DNA of 64,000 bases from contig OX596339.1 in the NCBI GenBank assembly GCA_951394405.1, forward strand, positions 1,054,001 to 1,118,000, read 5' to 3'. Both the position numbers and the translations under genes were made by a program. Source of the DNA: Coprinellus micaceus (lineage: Eukaryota > Basidiomycota > Agaricomycetes > Agaricales > Psathyrellaceae). Numbering within the stretch: the first letter of the stretch is position 1; each line of letters opens with the position of its first letter. The notes beneath the pieces are model-generated. The model did no database searches. It was not told the origin of the DNA and saw only the letters and a program-made list of their open reading frames with translations. Positions 9,743 through 18,713 of this stretch are shown piece by piece.

Positions 9743-10481
9743 CGCGATGGTTGGTGGGGGGCTGAAGAGTTGAGCGACGAGGTAAGTTGTAGTATGTCCG
9801 TTGAGGAGGAAGGAGGAGGTGCTTACTATCTGGTTGAGGTGGGCGAGGTGAGGATTCTGGGACTGAGGAAACTCGGCGCCAGATACTAGAGGTTTTATAC
9901 CTCATCCCTCAGAGGCGAGCCAAGAACGTTCGAGTTGGGAGATATGTTATGAGGAAGCAACGAGCGATAATGGCCATTGAGGAGAACACTGTTGCCAGCT
10001 TCGAGCATCACAGCTTCCAAGTCATTTCCGAGAAAGAGCCTATGAGTGCTTTTCGCCATGGGTAGTGTCCTCGGGCGTATCTCGCGCACATGTTTGACGT
10101 CTGTTAGTCTCGCTGGGCCCAGAAAGTCGACTACGACACTATCGGCGGGTTCAAGCATAGGTGACGTAGTTCGAGTCGAGTGTGAGAGATAGGGTAAAGA
10201 GAGTAATCATCACACTCCGAGACCTAAGAGTCTATGTGGCGCCACATTGCTGTTCCTCTTGAGGTGACATGGGGGGAGGAGGAGAGGGCCACAAGCGCCC
10301 ACGGTCCGGGAATCGCCATTGGCCGGCAATGGTGTGGGGAAGATCTCACGTGAATTCCTCGGGCCAATCACCGGCGCGGAGTTTGATTCCGAAGGCGACC
10401 CGATGCTGACCGTGGTGGTCGTCGCCATTTTGTCCTTCTCCACATCCTCGACGACGCCGACGACAGTGACCAGCTAGCAAA
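9743..10481. promoter_or_regulatory. divergent promoter region, small basic gene / SDHC
   Basis: It separates two divergent genes. AAGCGCCC lies at 10293-10300, 190 bp before the SDHC start. Short minus-strand open frames here (for example 10158-9895) show no domain or codon pattern and were not called. Confidence 0.5.
10293..10300. promoter_or_regulatory. GGGCGCTT motif (AAGCGCCC)
   Basis: Exact octamer in inverse orientation, about 190 bp upstream of the SDHC ATG. Confidence 0.4.
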
Positions 10482-11273
10482 ATGATGACCTCTAGGGTTC
10501 TCGGACTTGGCCCCGCTCTCAGGCAGGCAGCCTTCGCACCCCGAGCAGGTATGTATCGTGCCTTGTGTCTTCAGCCAGATGGACTGGTGTAGAGGGGCTG
10601 GAGCTCACGCGTTTGACGTTGGTGAACAGTGCGCAGCAATGCTATCATTCGAAATGCCATTGGGAGGAGGTGCGTAGCTCATGCCGATATGGATTCAAGA
10701 AACGAGATACTGAGTGATGTGGTAGATCCATTAAGACCAACAGCCTTACCCCTCAGGCCGGCGACGCCATCCTCAACAACCAGCGCTTGAAGCGTCCTTC
10801 TAGTCCTCATTTCACCATCTACCAGCCCCAGCTCACCTGGCTCGGTTCCATCGCCAACCGTGTCACTGGTGCCGGCCTCAGTGTCTGTGCGTAACCTCCG
10901 CCAGATTCAGAATGGCCTAGATCTCTGAACATTACCTCACAGTGCTCTACGCCTTCGGTATCTCCTATCTCGTCGCTCCTGGAACCTTCGACAGCGAGCA
11001 CGTCGTTGCCTTTGTCCACGATCTCCCCGAAGCCGTCAAGTACGCTGGAAAGTTCATCCTCGCCGCTCCCTTCTCCTTCCACGCCATCAACGGTCTGAGG
11101 CATTTGGCTTGGGATTCTGGAAAGTGTACGTCGTGCTACCTCTTCCCTACGTATGTCTCTCCTGACACGGATCTCTTGCCTGTCCAGTCCTGTCCGTCAA
11201 GGGTGCCTACTCTACCGGTTACGCCGTCCTCGGAGCCACCACCGTCGCGACCATCGCCCTCGTCTTCCAGTAG
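10482..11273 (+). CDS. SDHC: Succinate dehydrogenase cytochrome b subunit (complex II membrane anchor)
   Basis: Five exons: 10482-10548, 10630-10669, 10726-10886, 10943-11125, 11188-11273; 178 residues. The N-terminal about 40 residues are Arg/Ala-rich without acids (mitochondrial presequence). The family signature RLKRPSSPHFTIYQPQ at residues about 56-71 and the haem motif HAINGLRHLAWD at about 136-147 are intact; His136 is the expected haem ligand. Three hydrophobic segments follow (residues about 75-101, 124-145 and 155-178). The protein anchors SDHA/SDHB in the inner membrane and passes electrons to ubiquinone in the TCA cycle and respiratory chain. Introns of 56-81 nt all have canonical ends. 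A second ATG directly follows the first. Confidence 0.96.
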
Positions 11274-11801
11274 TGGGCGTCCCTGGTCGTCTGGTACACT
11301 CAGCATCTGTACTCACATCTGTATAATCCAAGCATTCCTTTGTCTTCATCTTGTTCGGGGAAACTCATACACCGCAGGTTACTTTTGGGTCATTAGAGGA
11401 CGTTAAGCATTACAGGTGGCTTTTATCGTCAATGGCCGACAACAATACACGAAGAACGAAGACGAATAAGTAATACAACAAGCGAAAAGCGAATGGTCGA
11501 GATTATGCCCCGAGATAAAATCATCATCGAACGCTGAAATAGAATTGCCCAACAACCCCAAAAAAATGCGAAAGTCCTTCCTCTACTCCTCTACAAGCCT
11601 AGTCGTGTGTGGTGGTGATGATGGTGATGTACAGTGGATGTGTGTGCAGTCCTATGCAATGTGCACGGTCATGGAAGATGCTGATAGTTCATCGGTATGC
11701 TCATCTGCAGGGACTGGTCAGCGTTGTGATCTCGAGAACAATGCAGGCGGACTACTCACGAAATGGGGTGTCGCAGAGAGAGCCGGTCGCGAGTGCGGTA
11801 C
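11274..11801. other. 3' flanks of convergent SDHC and pheromone genes
   Basis: The stretch lies between the SDHC stop and the pheromone stop. On the minus strand it contains a well-formed intron-like string at 11759-11705. A frame on the plus strand across the pheromone gene is an antisense shadow. Confidence 0.5.
11705..11759 (-). other. putative intron in the 3' UTR of the pheromone gene
   Basis: On the minus strand, GTGAGT at 11759 is followed by CTGAC and CTGCAG ending at 11705, giving 55 nt. This equals the size and signal set of coding introns in this window. It lies 43 nt after the pheromone stop codon, so it would be spliced from the untranslated region. Confidence 0.45.
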
Positions 11802-11930
11802 TCAAGCGATGGTGCAGTAGGTGCCACCTCCTTGGGCGGTCTTGTTCTCCTCATCTGAGGGAATGTTGACGGTGGGGACGTCGTCGGCGACGTTGGAGAT
11901 GAGGGAAAGGATGCTGGTGAAGGAATCCAT
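11802..11930 (-). CDS. Mating pheromone precursor (CaaX lipopeptide)
   Basis: An uninterrupted 42-residue frame begins MDSFTSILSLIS and ends GGGTYCTIA. The last four residues CTIA form a CaaX box, signal for farnesylation of Cys39, removal of TIA and carboxymethylation. The MDSF start and an acidic/Asn pair (E28-N29) about ten residues before the Cys are typical of basidiomycete B-locus pheromone precursors. The predicted mature peptide would start near residue 29 or 30. Such peptides are sensed by STE3-type seven-helix receptors; no receptor gene lies in this window. A TATA box is 118 bp upstream and the GGGCGCTT motif 190 bp upstream. An isolated, non-mating-type pheromone-like gene is an alternative. 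Confidence 0.8.
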   Translation of the reverse strand: MDSFTSILSLISNVADDVPTVNIPSDEENKTAQGGGTYCTIA

Positions 11931-12047
11931 TTGGTAGTAGTGTGATGGGAGTGTGTCGCTGAGGAAGTGGAGCGATGAGAGGAGTCTCGAACTCGTTGGA
12001 ACAGGAGAGGAACTTGTTCTGAAGGTTTCTGACCTCACCCCTCCCTC

Positions 12048-12055
12048 CTTATATA
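12048..12055 (-). promoter_or_regulatory. TATA box of the pheromone gene
   Basis: The minus strand reads TATATAAG, 118 bp upstream of the pheromone ATG. Confidence 0.6.
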
Positions 12056-12119
12056 CCCGACGTGCGTCATACGCCAGGACGTACGTCGCGGTTACAGACG
12101 AGCCTTATTGTCTCTCCCG

Positions 12120-12129
12120 GGGCGCTTAT
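12120..12129. promoter_or_regulatory. GGGCGCTT motif
   Basis: GGGCGCTTAT 190 bp upstream of the pheromone ATG. Confidence 0.45.
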
Positions 12130-13051
12130 TGTTATGAGTTGCCGCTTTGGGAAGGATCGAAGCCGCCAACCTCCCACGGCGCATGGTTCGCATGTCAGTG
12201 GACGCATTGCCCATCCGTATGTGGTATCCCATTCGCAGTCACCGCCGTGGGGATACGGATGCTCGTCGAGATTATCACCGCCTATTGTCTTTTCTATTCG
12301 ACTGTACGGAACCCCGCGACGACGTTTGCCCAGCAGCCATGGCCACCATCAATCGGCTACTCATCGTCGAAGCTATCCTCACTATTGTCCAACGATATAC
12401 AACCGTCCACAGCTCGCAGTGCGCTCGGATACGCCTACTAGCGACTCTATTGTCGGTTGACGGTGGCGGGATATGATGAATTGAACGGCGCGCGTAACTC
12501 CGTGCGACGTTCAACTCTCGACCCCGCGAGCTCCGAGATTCTGACTTTGGCCTCTTATTGTTTTATTTTGGTGCGACCCATCTCGGTAAGCCCGCCATCT
12601 CCGAGCGAAGTGACTTCGCGCTCGCCACGAGGTGACATGACAGGTGTCCATACATGTCTCTGTACCTTAATCCGGTATGCTTTTCGTACTGGCTTTTTGT
12701 AGCATCGCCTCGATAAGCCAGCCGGATCCCTGCCCTCGGATGAAGTGGGCACGGGTCATCGGGGATCTGTCGGGAGGAAGGCTTGGATGGAATGTGTCCC
12801 TTGCGAAGTTCCTTGGAGGTTCCTGAAGCGTGTATGGGATGGAAGGAAGGTAGAGCCGTAACAATAGGCGCTGTGTGATGGAAGCCTACCTGCAAACGTC
12901 TCCCATCTATCGTGCCGGGACTCGGAAAGAAGGATGGACGAGTGACGCGGACTACGGTTCAGATACCGGTGCAGCGTTAGGAAAGTTGAAAGCCTTCTCA
13001 CAACGTCAAGAGGCCTAATCGCGCTGTAGTAACGCCCATCCATATACAAAC

Positions 13052-13059
13052 AAGCGCCC
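13052..13059. promoter_or_regulatory. GGGCGCTT motif (AAGCGCCC), orphan
   Basis: Exact octamer with no called gene within 1 kb. It may mark an unrecognised transcript. Confidence 0.3.
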
Positions 13060-13356
13060 GGGGCTGTCACCTTGTTCGTCGCCCTCCATTATGATTGACC
13101 TCTACAGCCTCTAGCGTACAAAATGCCGCCTATGTAGATGTATGGTACCGAACGTGACCCTTTGGAACTTCAAACTAATTGTATTGGGGACAATGGGCGG
13201 CGATAGTGAGGTGCATGCGTCCGTGTACCGAGTCTGATCTATTCTCCCGATGTTAACCAATACCGAGTCAGTCTTCAATATAGCCTAGTGAAAGAGACGA
13301 CAATAGTGGCAAGGGACGGGCTTCGCAGGTAAAAGCTTCTCTATGGGCTGAGCACC

Positions 13357-13390
13357 CCACGGGCAATCGAATACCCTCGATTGCCCATGG
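13357..13390. repeat. near-perfect inverted repeat (hairpin)
   Basis: Arms GGGCAATCGA (13361-13370) and TCGATTGCCC (13377-13386) are perfect complements around a 6-nt loop. One mismatch further out the pairing resumes with CCA/TGG. Confidence 0.8.
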
Positions 13391-13874
13391 GTAAATTTAT
13401 GTTTGGTGGGTAAATGACTCAGAGAGAGCCCGTGGCGCCCCAATATCAGGTTTCGCAAGTACTATACGCGGTTCTAGTCTCATCATAATTCTAGATCTCC
13501 CGACAACAATTAGCTGCCTATCACGAAGCTCAGCAGGAGGCTATGGGGCCATCCTGATCATAAACCTCGTGTCAACGACTATCTGCACGAGCAGATGGAT
13601 CTCTTCCATTGAATATCCTACTAAAGTGAATATTACGAGCCCCAATCCCCGTGGATGTGGCTAGGCCGTAAGTGCAATTCAATGCTTACGACCGAACCCA
13701 GCACAACGAACGTGGGTGAAATGAATTGCTGCCACTGTCCAACGCGGGTCTTGACAGCTCACGCCCAAGGTTACAAGACCTGCGTTGGCATGTGAACAGT
13801 CTGGGGTGATGGGAAGGCGGAAGTTCGCGTACTTTGGGGGTCGCTCCGACCGATGCCGTGCCGAGCGCTTAGAT

Positions 13875-13882
13875 GGGCGCTT
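13875..13882. promoter_or_regulatory. GGGCGCTT motif
   Basis: Exact octamer 390 bp upstream of the F-box gene starting at 14265. Confidence 0.3.
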
Positions 13883-14264
13883 CTGCCTCTTGGCACGTGA
13901 GGTCCTCCAAACACACACAAACTGAGGTCACGCTGGGTGACGCAACGCGATGTGGCCTTGCGGATCTTCGGCCACTCCTTGTCTCTCAGATGCGAACGTC
14001 AACAAGACCTCTAGGTGCTCTGTAGCGCCCAGCTTCCAACGCAGCGACGATCGCGACACCGTGCATCGAAAGCCAGGCCGAATACAATCCACGCAAAGGC
14101 ATCTACCCCCGGTCCTGGCCTCCGGGGCCGTACACTTCCAACCGATACGCTTCGCGAGCTGATCACCCTCAACGCTGATACATCGACGACGTCTCTAGAC
14201 AACGAGGTGAGTACGACTATTCCTCTCTTAAAATGCGTACCCAAAATGAGCAAGCAAAGTCACC

Positions 14265-15995
14265 ATGCCGAACTTTGAGAAAAAGGGAGGCGTCGACGAT
14301 GTTGCTGCTAGCCCCTCTCCCGCCACCACACTCTCAGCGGAAACGCAACTCATTCTGGATGTAACGCCGAATCGCTCTCCGGGTGATTACGACGCTGGAT
14401 CCAGAGATCAAACGGACACCCAGCAGGCGAATAGGCTGGCACTTGAGTGCCACCCGAACTCCCTTGCACCAATCAACCAACTCCCCCCGGAAATCCTTGC
14501 CACTGTTTTCGAACTCGTTAAGGGCGAGGTAACTCGCACATGTGCCTATCCTGTGAGACGCCGCCTATCGTGGATGGCCCCAACCAAAGTATGCCGCGTT
14601 TGGAGGGCAATCGCATTAGACACGACCTCGCTCTGGTCGACCATCGACTTCGTAAAGCCAGAGATAGCCAGGCTCATGCTGCATCGGTCGAAGAATGCAT
14701 TATTCGATATGCAACCTCTGGTTGTGAGCGTTCGCAGTATTCCGATTCTCCGCCAGGCCTTGTCGCATACCCCCAGGTGGCGGTCCATCAACGTCGGTGC
14801 CACGACAAGGGAATTCGAATCCCTACTTTCAACATGTATCGGACCTGCCCCTTGTCTCGAAGCGCTGACTCTATTTGATCCCCAATACGGAAACGCCAAG
14901 CTCCCTCGCGACTTCCTCAAGAACGGGGCTCCATCCCTCAAAAACCTAGATTTATATGGGTTCGACCTGGGTTCCAGTTGGACAATGCTCCCCTTCTCCG
15001 CGACAATCACCAACCTCAGCCTCAAAAGGCTGTTCTCCGGCACACTACCACGACCCCCGGCACAACAATTTTTTGACGCCATGCAACGGATGCCCTTCTT
15101 GCGTCGGCTGCGCCTTGAAGGCATTCTTCCTCTTCTTGATCTCCCCCCTCCCACGAACAGGAACGGCCCTTTCCCGACCTTCTCCAGCGTCACTGAGGTC
15201 AATGTCTTCGACCAAGGCCGTGCCATCGACCACTTCGCCCACCTCTTCTACTTTCCCAATTGCACCCATCTTACTGTCTCCCTCGAGGACCAGGTGGTGT
15301 CCTTCGATTCGGCCACTCGAGATATCAGGGTCCTCGCGAGGTTTTTGGAAGACGGCGCCCGTTTCTCATCACAAGTGGGCCCAAGATTGGACCTCCACAG
15401 TCTCGCAATCCGAGGTGACGGAGACAACTCCGACCGCGACTTTGGTTTTTGGCTCACTTTTCAGCGGAGTTCGTCTGGTGGTGAATCTGAAAAGGCGACC
15501 ATCGAGATCCATTACGACCCACCCGACTTCTCTCCCCAATACGTTCTTCCTATCCTTCATACGGAGTTTGATATGTCAGGCCTTCGCGCTTTGGAGGTCT
15601 TCTCCGGCGATGGTCTACCGCAGCCGGTATGGCAAAATGCCTTTGTTCACTTGAAGAGCCTCGCCATTGTCCATTTCAACGACACCTCTTTCCGTGCATT
15701 CTTCACAGTGTTAGACCAAGATCCTTCGCTCCCAAAGAGCTCGCAAACGCCAGCGCCCCCCGACATTTGCAATGCACGAGCGCCATCCTACTTCCCCGCC
15801 TTGACCACTATCAAGTTCAGTCATATACAATTTGAACCTGACGAAGTCTTGCTGCTCGGAGAGCATCTGAAGCAACGTCCTGCCTCGTGGAACAGGCTCA
15901 TAGTGCGGATCGAAAAGTGCGGAGGCTTTGCCCCGAACGACTATCATTACCTCCTCAGGGCCGCCAGTATTTCGTGGGATCGCCAGCCTGAGTGA
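14265..15995 (+). CDS. F-box/leucine-rich protein, subfamily I
   Basis: Single exon, 576 residues from ATG 14265 (CACCATG context). A polar N-terminus of about 65 residues precedes the F-box at about 70-124 (INQLPPEILATVF, TKVCRVWRAIALD, LW). Leucine-rich segments follow (LEALTLFDPQ, LKNLDLYGFDLGSSW). The end, HYLLRAASISWD, is the same closing element as DALPGMELTWD in relatives but without an acidic tail. It is most like the 2380 gene on the opposite strand. Role as Skp1-binding SCF substrate receptor is inferred from family; no substrate can be named. Confidence 0.85.
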   Translation: MPNFEKKGGVDDVAASPSPATTLSAETQLILDVTPNRSPGDYDAGSRDQTDTQQANRLALECHPNSLAPINQLPPEILATVFELVKGEVTRTCAYPVRRRLSWMAPTKVCRVWRAIALDTTSLWSTIDFVKPEIARLMLHRSKNALFDMQPLVVSVRSIPILRQALSHTPRWRSINVGATTREFESLLSTCIGPAPCLEALTLFDPQYGNAKLPRDFLKNGAPSLKNLDLYGFDLGSSWTMLPFSATITNLSLKRLFSGTLPRPPAQQFFDAMQRMPFLRRLRLEGILPLLDLPPPTNRNGPFPTFSSVTEVNVFDQGRAIDHFAHLFYFPNCTHLTVSLEDQVVSFDSATRDIRVLARFLEDGARFSSQVGPRLDLHSLAIRGDGDNSDRDFGFWLTFQRSSSGGESEKATIEIHYDPPDFSPQYVLPILHTEFDMSGLRALEVFSGDGLPQPVWQNAFVHLKSLAIVHFNDTSFRAFFTVLDQDPSLPKSSQTPAPPDICNARAPSYFPALTTIKFSHIQFEPDEVLLLGEHLKQRPASWNRLIVRIEKCGGFAPNDYHYLLRAASISWDRQPE

Positions 15996-16181
15996 TTCAG
16001 GAGGGCAGGGGATATAGGCTCGAGTTGACATAACGTTGATATTTGGACGTGTCATTAACTCCAACTTAACTCTACATGGCTCTTTTTAAGCATTACCGAC
16101 TGATATCCAATATGACCTTTTGTCAATATACCCTAGTGTTATTCCGTTCCATATGGCACTTCCAATCCCACCTTCATAGAC

Positions 16182-16192
16182 GGGCGCCTATT
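16182..16192. promoter_or_regulatory. GGGCGCTT-like site (GGGCGCCTATT)
   Basis: One-base variant of the recurrent octamer, about 115 bp upstream of the ATG at 16306. Confidence 0.25.
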
Positions 16193-16305
16193 CCCATGAA
16201 GACCCACTCAACAAATCTGAGGTAAAACATGAAGACGCGATGTAGTTGAGTTTGGCCCCTATTTAGGCGTTCCTCACCGGCAAATGCCGTAGGCCGATTC
16301 CAAGA

Positions 16306-18300
16306 ATGGTATCACCGCCACCACCTTTCTTGACCTCAACCACCACACATCGCCTACCAGAAGCGAAAGGGCAACGAGTGAGTACTAGTGACTACCCACG
16401 CTCGATGAATTTAAAGGAGTGGGCTGTAGTTGACTCATATCCAGACCGATTAGCGGGGCAGAAAATGGGCTCCCTTCCACCTCTCCCCCTTTTCTCCAGC
16501 GCGACGCGACTACTCTTCGAGAACGACAAAGTTGACGCACACACCTACAGAAAACAACTGAAAGGGCGGTGTGAAGAATTAGAACTCGAGCTCCGGGCTG
16601 TACAGATGCGCCACAACTCCCTCTCCCCTCCCAATCGCCTCCCTCCGGAAATACTCTCCAGGATCTTTGTCATCGTAGCTCAAGATATCGCCGACGACTG
16701 GCGTCATGTTGAAAATAAGCTCCTTTGGTTCTTAGTCGCACACATTTGCCACCATTGGAGGGCTGTTGCCTTGGACTGCACGGCGTTGTGGTCTAGGATT
16801 GTGCCCACGCATCCGCAGTTCATAAAACTCGCGCTCTCCCGGTCGAAGTTAGCCCCTCTCGACGTGGACGTTCATAGCTATCAGTGGGAAGGGCGCCAAT
16901 ACGCGAAAGATCTCAAAGCATTCTCAGAGGCGCTTCGCTTGGTTCTTCTTCAGACATCACGGTTGAGAACTGTGGAACTGTCTGCTCCAAGAGATATCCT
17001 ACTCCCTAGCTTCAACGTTCTGGAAGGAGTCTCAGGGGGTGCCCCTCTTTTGCGCAAGCTCAGCCTCTCCCAGCCGAGTGGAACATCGTGGCGTCTGCCC
17101 GTCAACTTCCTGCAGGGAGGCGCACCTTCTCTCCGACACCTCGCGCTCAATAACGTCAAGGCGTCTTGGACACAACTGCCCCTTCCCTCAAGTTTAGTGC
17201 ACTTAAGCCTCGAGTGTAACTCTCTTCGGCCACCCATCCGCGCTTTTTTCGATTCGTTGGCCGAGCTGACTTCCCTCAAAAATCTCACCATTTCCGAATG
17301 CCTCCCTGCCGGGGAGTATTCCGCCGCCCCTGACGTCCCATCGCCCCTCATTTTGTCCACGCTCAAAGAAATCACTATAAAAGATACAGCCACGAATATC
17401 GTTAGCTTCTTCAATGCGATCCGGACACCAAGGATCAAAAACACCACAATCATCATCACCGATCGTCACCCCATCCCATCCTCCGTCCAGCGATGTCTCG
17501 ACAAAGTCAAACCAGCCGTCAGAACCAAGTTAGGAGATTTCCCGGCTCTGGTTCATCTCAACATGCAAAGCCTTGACTTTGTCGTCTCCTTCGAAGAGCC
17601 TATCTTCCTCATGGTTTTTGGGGAGGATAGACTCACTATATCTGTCGGCTTTAAGCACCACACGTTCTCCGTTCATCAAGTTCTGAGGACGATTCGCTCA
17701 AATTTCAGCTTCTCCGCTCTCGAGACACTGGCTTTCTATATCTGCTATGACGTGCCCCAGGACGCAATCGTGGACATCTTCGCCCGCTTGCCAAAATTGA
17801 CAAAAATCATCTTCTACTCCTCCCTCTTCCTCCACTTCCTTGAGCTCATGCAACGAGACCCCGCTCGAAAACGCACAGCAAAAGGTTTGGGATCGACGGC
17901 TGTCGCCACCCCGTATTTCCCCGCTTTGAAAATAATCGAAATCGAGGAAGCACAGTGGCGAACGGACGAGACAGGTCCGAGCACTGTGACGAGGACTCTC
18001 ATCGACGTGCTGATGAAGCGACCTGAGACGTACCGCATCAAGACGATGTCCATTAAAGGGTGCGTCAGTTTTGGTGTACGCCAGTGGAACGCCCTGCTCG
18101 ACGCCCTCCCTGGAATGGAGTTAACCTGGGACAAAAAGGAAAATTGGTCGGACTTCCCAGATGATGAGTATGATGACGATTCGGAGGATGAAGAGGGCGA
18201 GGGCTGCTCAGACGACGAGGAAGAGACAGAGGAATCGGACTCGGGTGAAGATGATGAGAATGAAGACGATTCTGAGGAGGAAAGTGAGGAAGAGGCGTAG
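16306..18300 (+). CDS. F-box/leucine-rich protein with acidic tail, subfamily I
   Basis: Single open frame, 664 residues. A coiled-coil-like helix (QLKGRCEELELELRAVQ, about 84-100) precedes the F-box at 110-162 (NRLPPEILSRIF, AHICHHWRAVALD, LW). Leucine-rich repeats run to DALPGMELTWD, followed by about 45 residues of almost pure Asp/Glu/Ser. This is the best intact reference for the 4565 pseudogene and the 6591 gene. The first 53 residues are low-complexity and contain GTGAGT and TCCAG signals (about 16378-16443), so translation may really start at Met54 (16465) or an intron may be present. Inferred SCF substrate receptor. Confidence 0.83.
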   Translation: MVSPPPPFLTSTTTHRLPEAKGQRVSTSDYPRSMNLKEWAVVDSYPDRLAGQKMGSLPPLPLFSSATRLLFENDKVDAHTYRKQLKGRCEELELELRAVQMRHNSLSPPNRLPPEILSRIFVIVAQDIADDWRHVENKLLWFLVAHICHHWRAVALDCTALWSRIVPTHPQFIKLALSRSKLAPLDVDVHSYQWEGRQYAKDLKAFSEALRLVLLQTSRLRTVELSAPRDILLPSFNVLEGVSGGAPLLRKLSLSQPSGTSWRLPVNFLQGGAPSLRHLALNNVKASWTQLPLPSSLVHLSLECNSLRPPIRAFFDSLAELTSLKNLTISECLPAGEYSAAPDVPSPLILSTLKEITIKDTATNIVSFFNAIRTPRIKNTTIIITDRHPIPSSVQRCLDKVKPAVRTKLGDFPALVHLNMQSLDFVVSFEEPIFLMVFGEDRLTISVGFKHHTFSVHQVLRTIRSNFSFSALETLAFYICYDVPQDAIVDIFARLPKLTKIIFYSSLFLHFLELMQRDPARKRTAKGLGSTAVATPYFPALKIIEIEEAQWRTDETGPSTVTRTLIDVLMKRPETYRIKTMSIKGCVSFGVRQWNALLDALPGMELTWDKKENWSDFPDDEYDDDSEDEEGEGCSDDEEETEESDSGEDDENEDDSEEESEEEA

Positions 18301-18713
18301 GTGGAAGGAATCCTCCAAGTCGTCTGGGGAACGAGTCGGGCGTGGCATTTTGGAGGAAGGGCACAGTGCTACCGATCTGTTATCGAGCTGTACTGACAGA
18401 TATATATCTCTTGAAGAAATTTAATCGTTCTAACGATGACCGGTGACCGAGTGGCGGCAGAACCAAGGAGTCTCACGGTCATACATTACTAGGACCAGCC
18501 CCGTGCGGCACGCGTTGCACAGCTTGACCACAACCCTCACCACCGTCCACCGACAACAAGTGTGTCCTCCTCCAAGGCTTGAGGGCTCCAATAGCGAGCT
18601 CTAATCGCGGAAAAAATCGAGGATCGTTTTGTACGTAACCTAATATCTGCATATGCCCAAGCTCGAGATTAAGACACGCACCTTTTAACAGCATTCTCGA
18701 ATCGGCGTGAAGC
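18301..18713. other. intergenic between tandem F-box genes
   Basis: Carries the 3' flank of the 16306 gene and the promoter of the 18714 gene. No GGGCGCTT site or other element seen. Confidence 0.45.

Larger units (their letters stand above)
12056..14264. other. 2.2-kb region without recognisable genes
   Basis: Many open frames of 60-160 codons overlap on both strands, but none shows a domain, splice pattern or paralogue. It holds three copies of GGGCGCTT (12120, 13052, 13875) and a hairpin at 13357-13390. A small peptide gene or non-coding transcript could hide here. Confidence 0.5.

Noticed and set aside
9895..10158. Minus-strand frame of 87 codons
   Set aside because: Lies in the divergent promoter of SDHC, shows no domain or biased codon use.
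11545..11820. Plus-strand frame overlapping the pheromone gene
   Set aside because: Antisense shadow; composition is low-complexity and it overlaps the 3' UTR and end of a convincing gene.
11953..12514. Several overlapping 100-160-codon frames on both strands
   Set aside because: Frames overlap in all phases in a GC-balanced region, with no homology to each other or to known families and no splice-supported extension.
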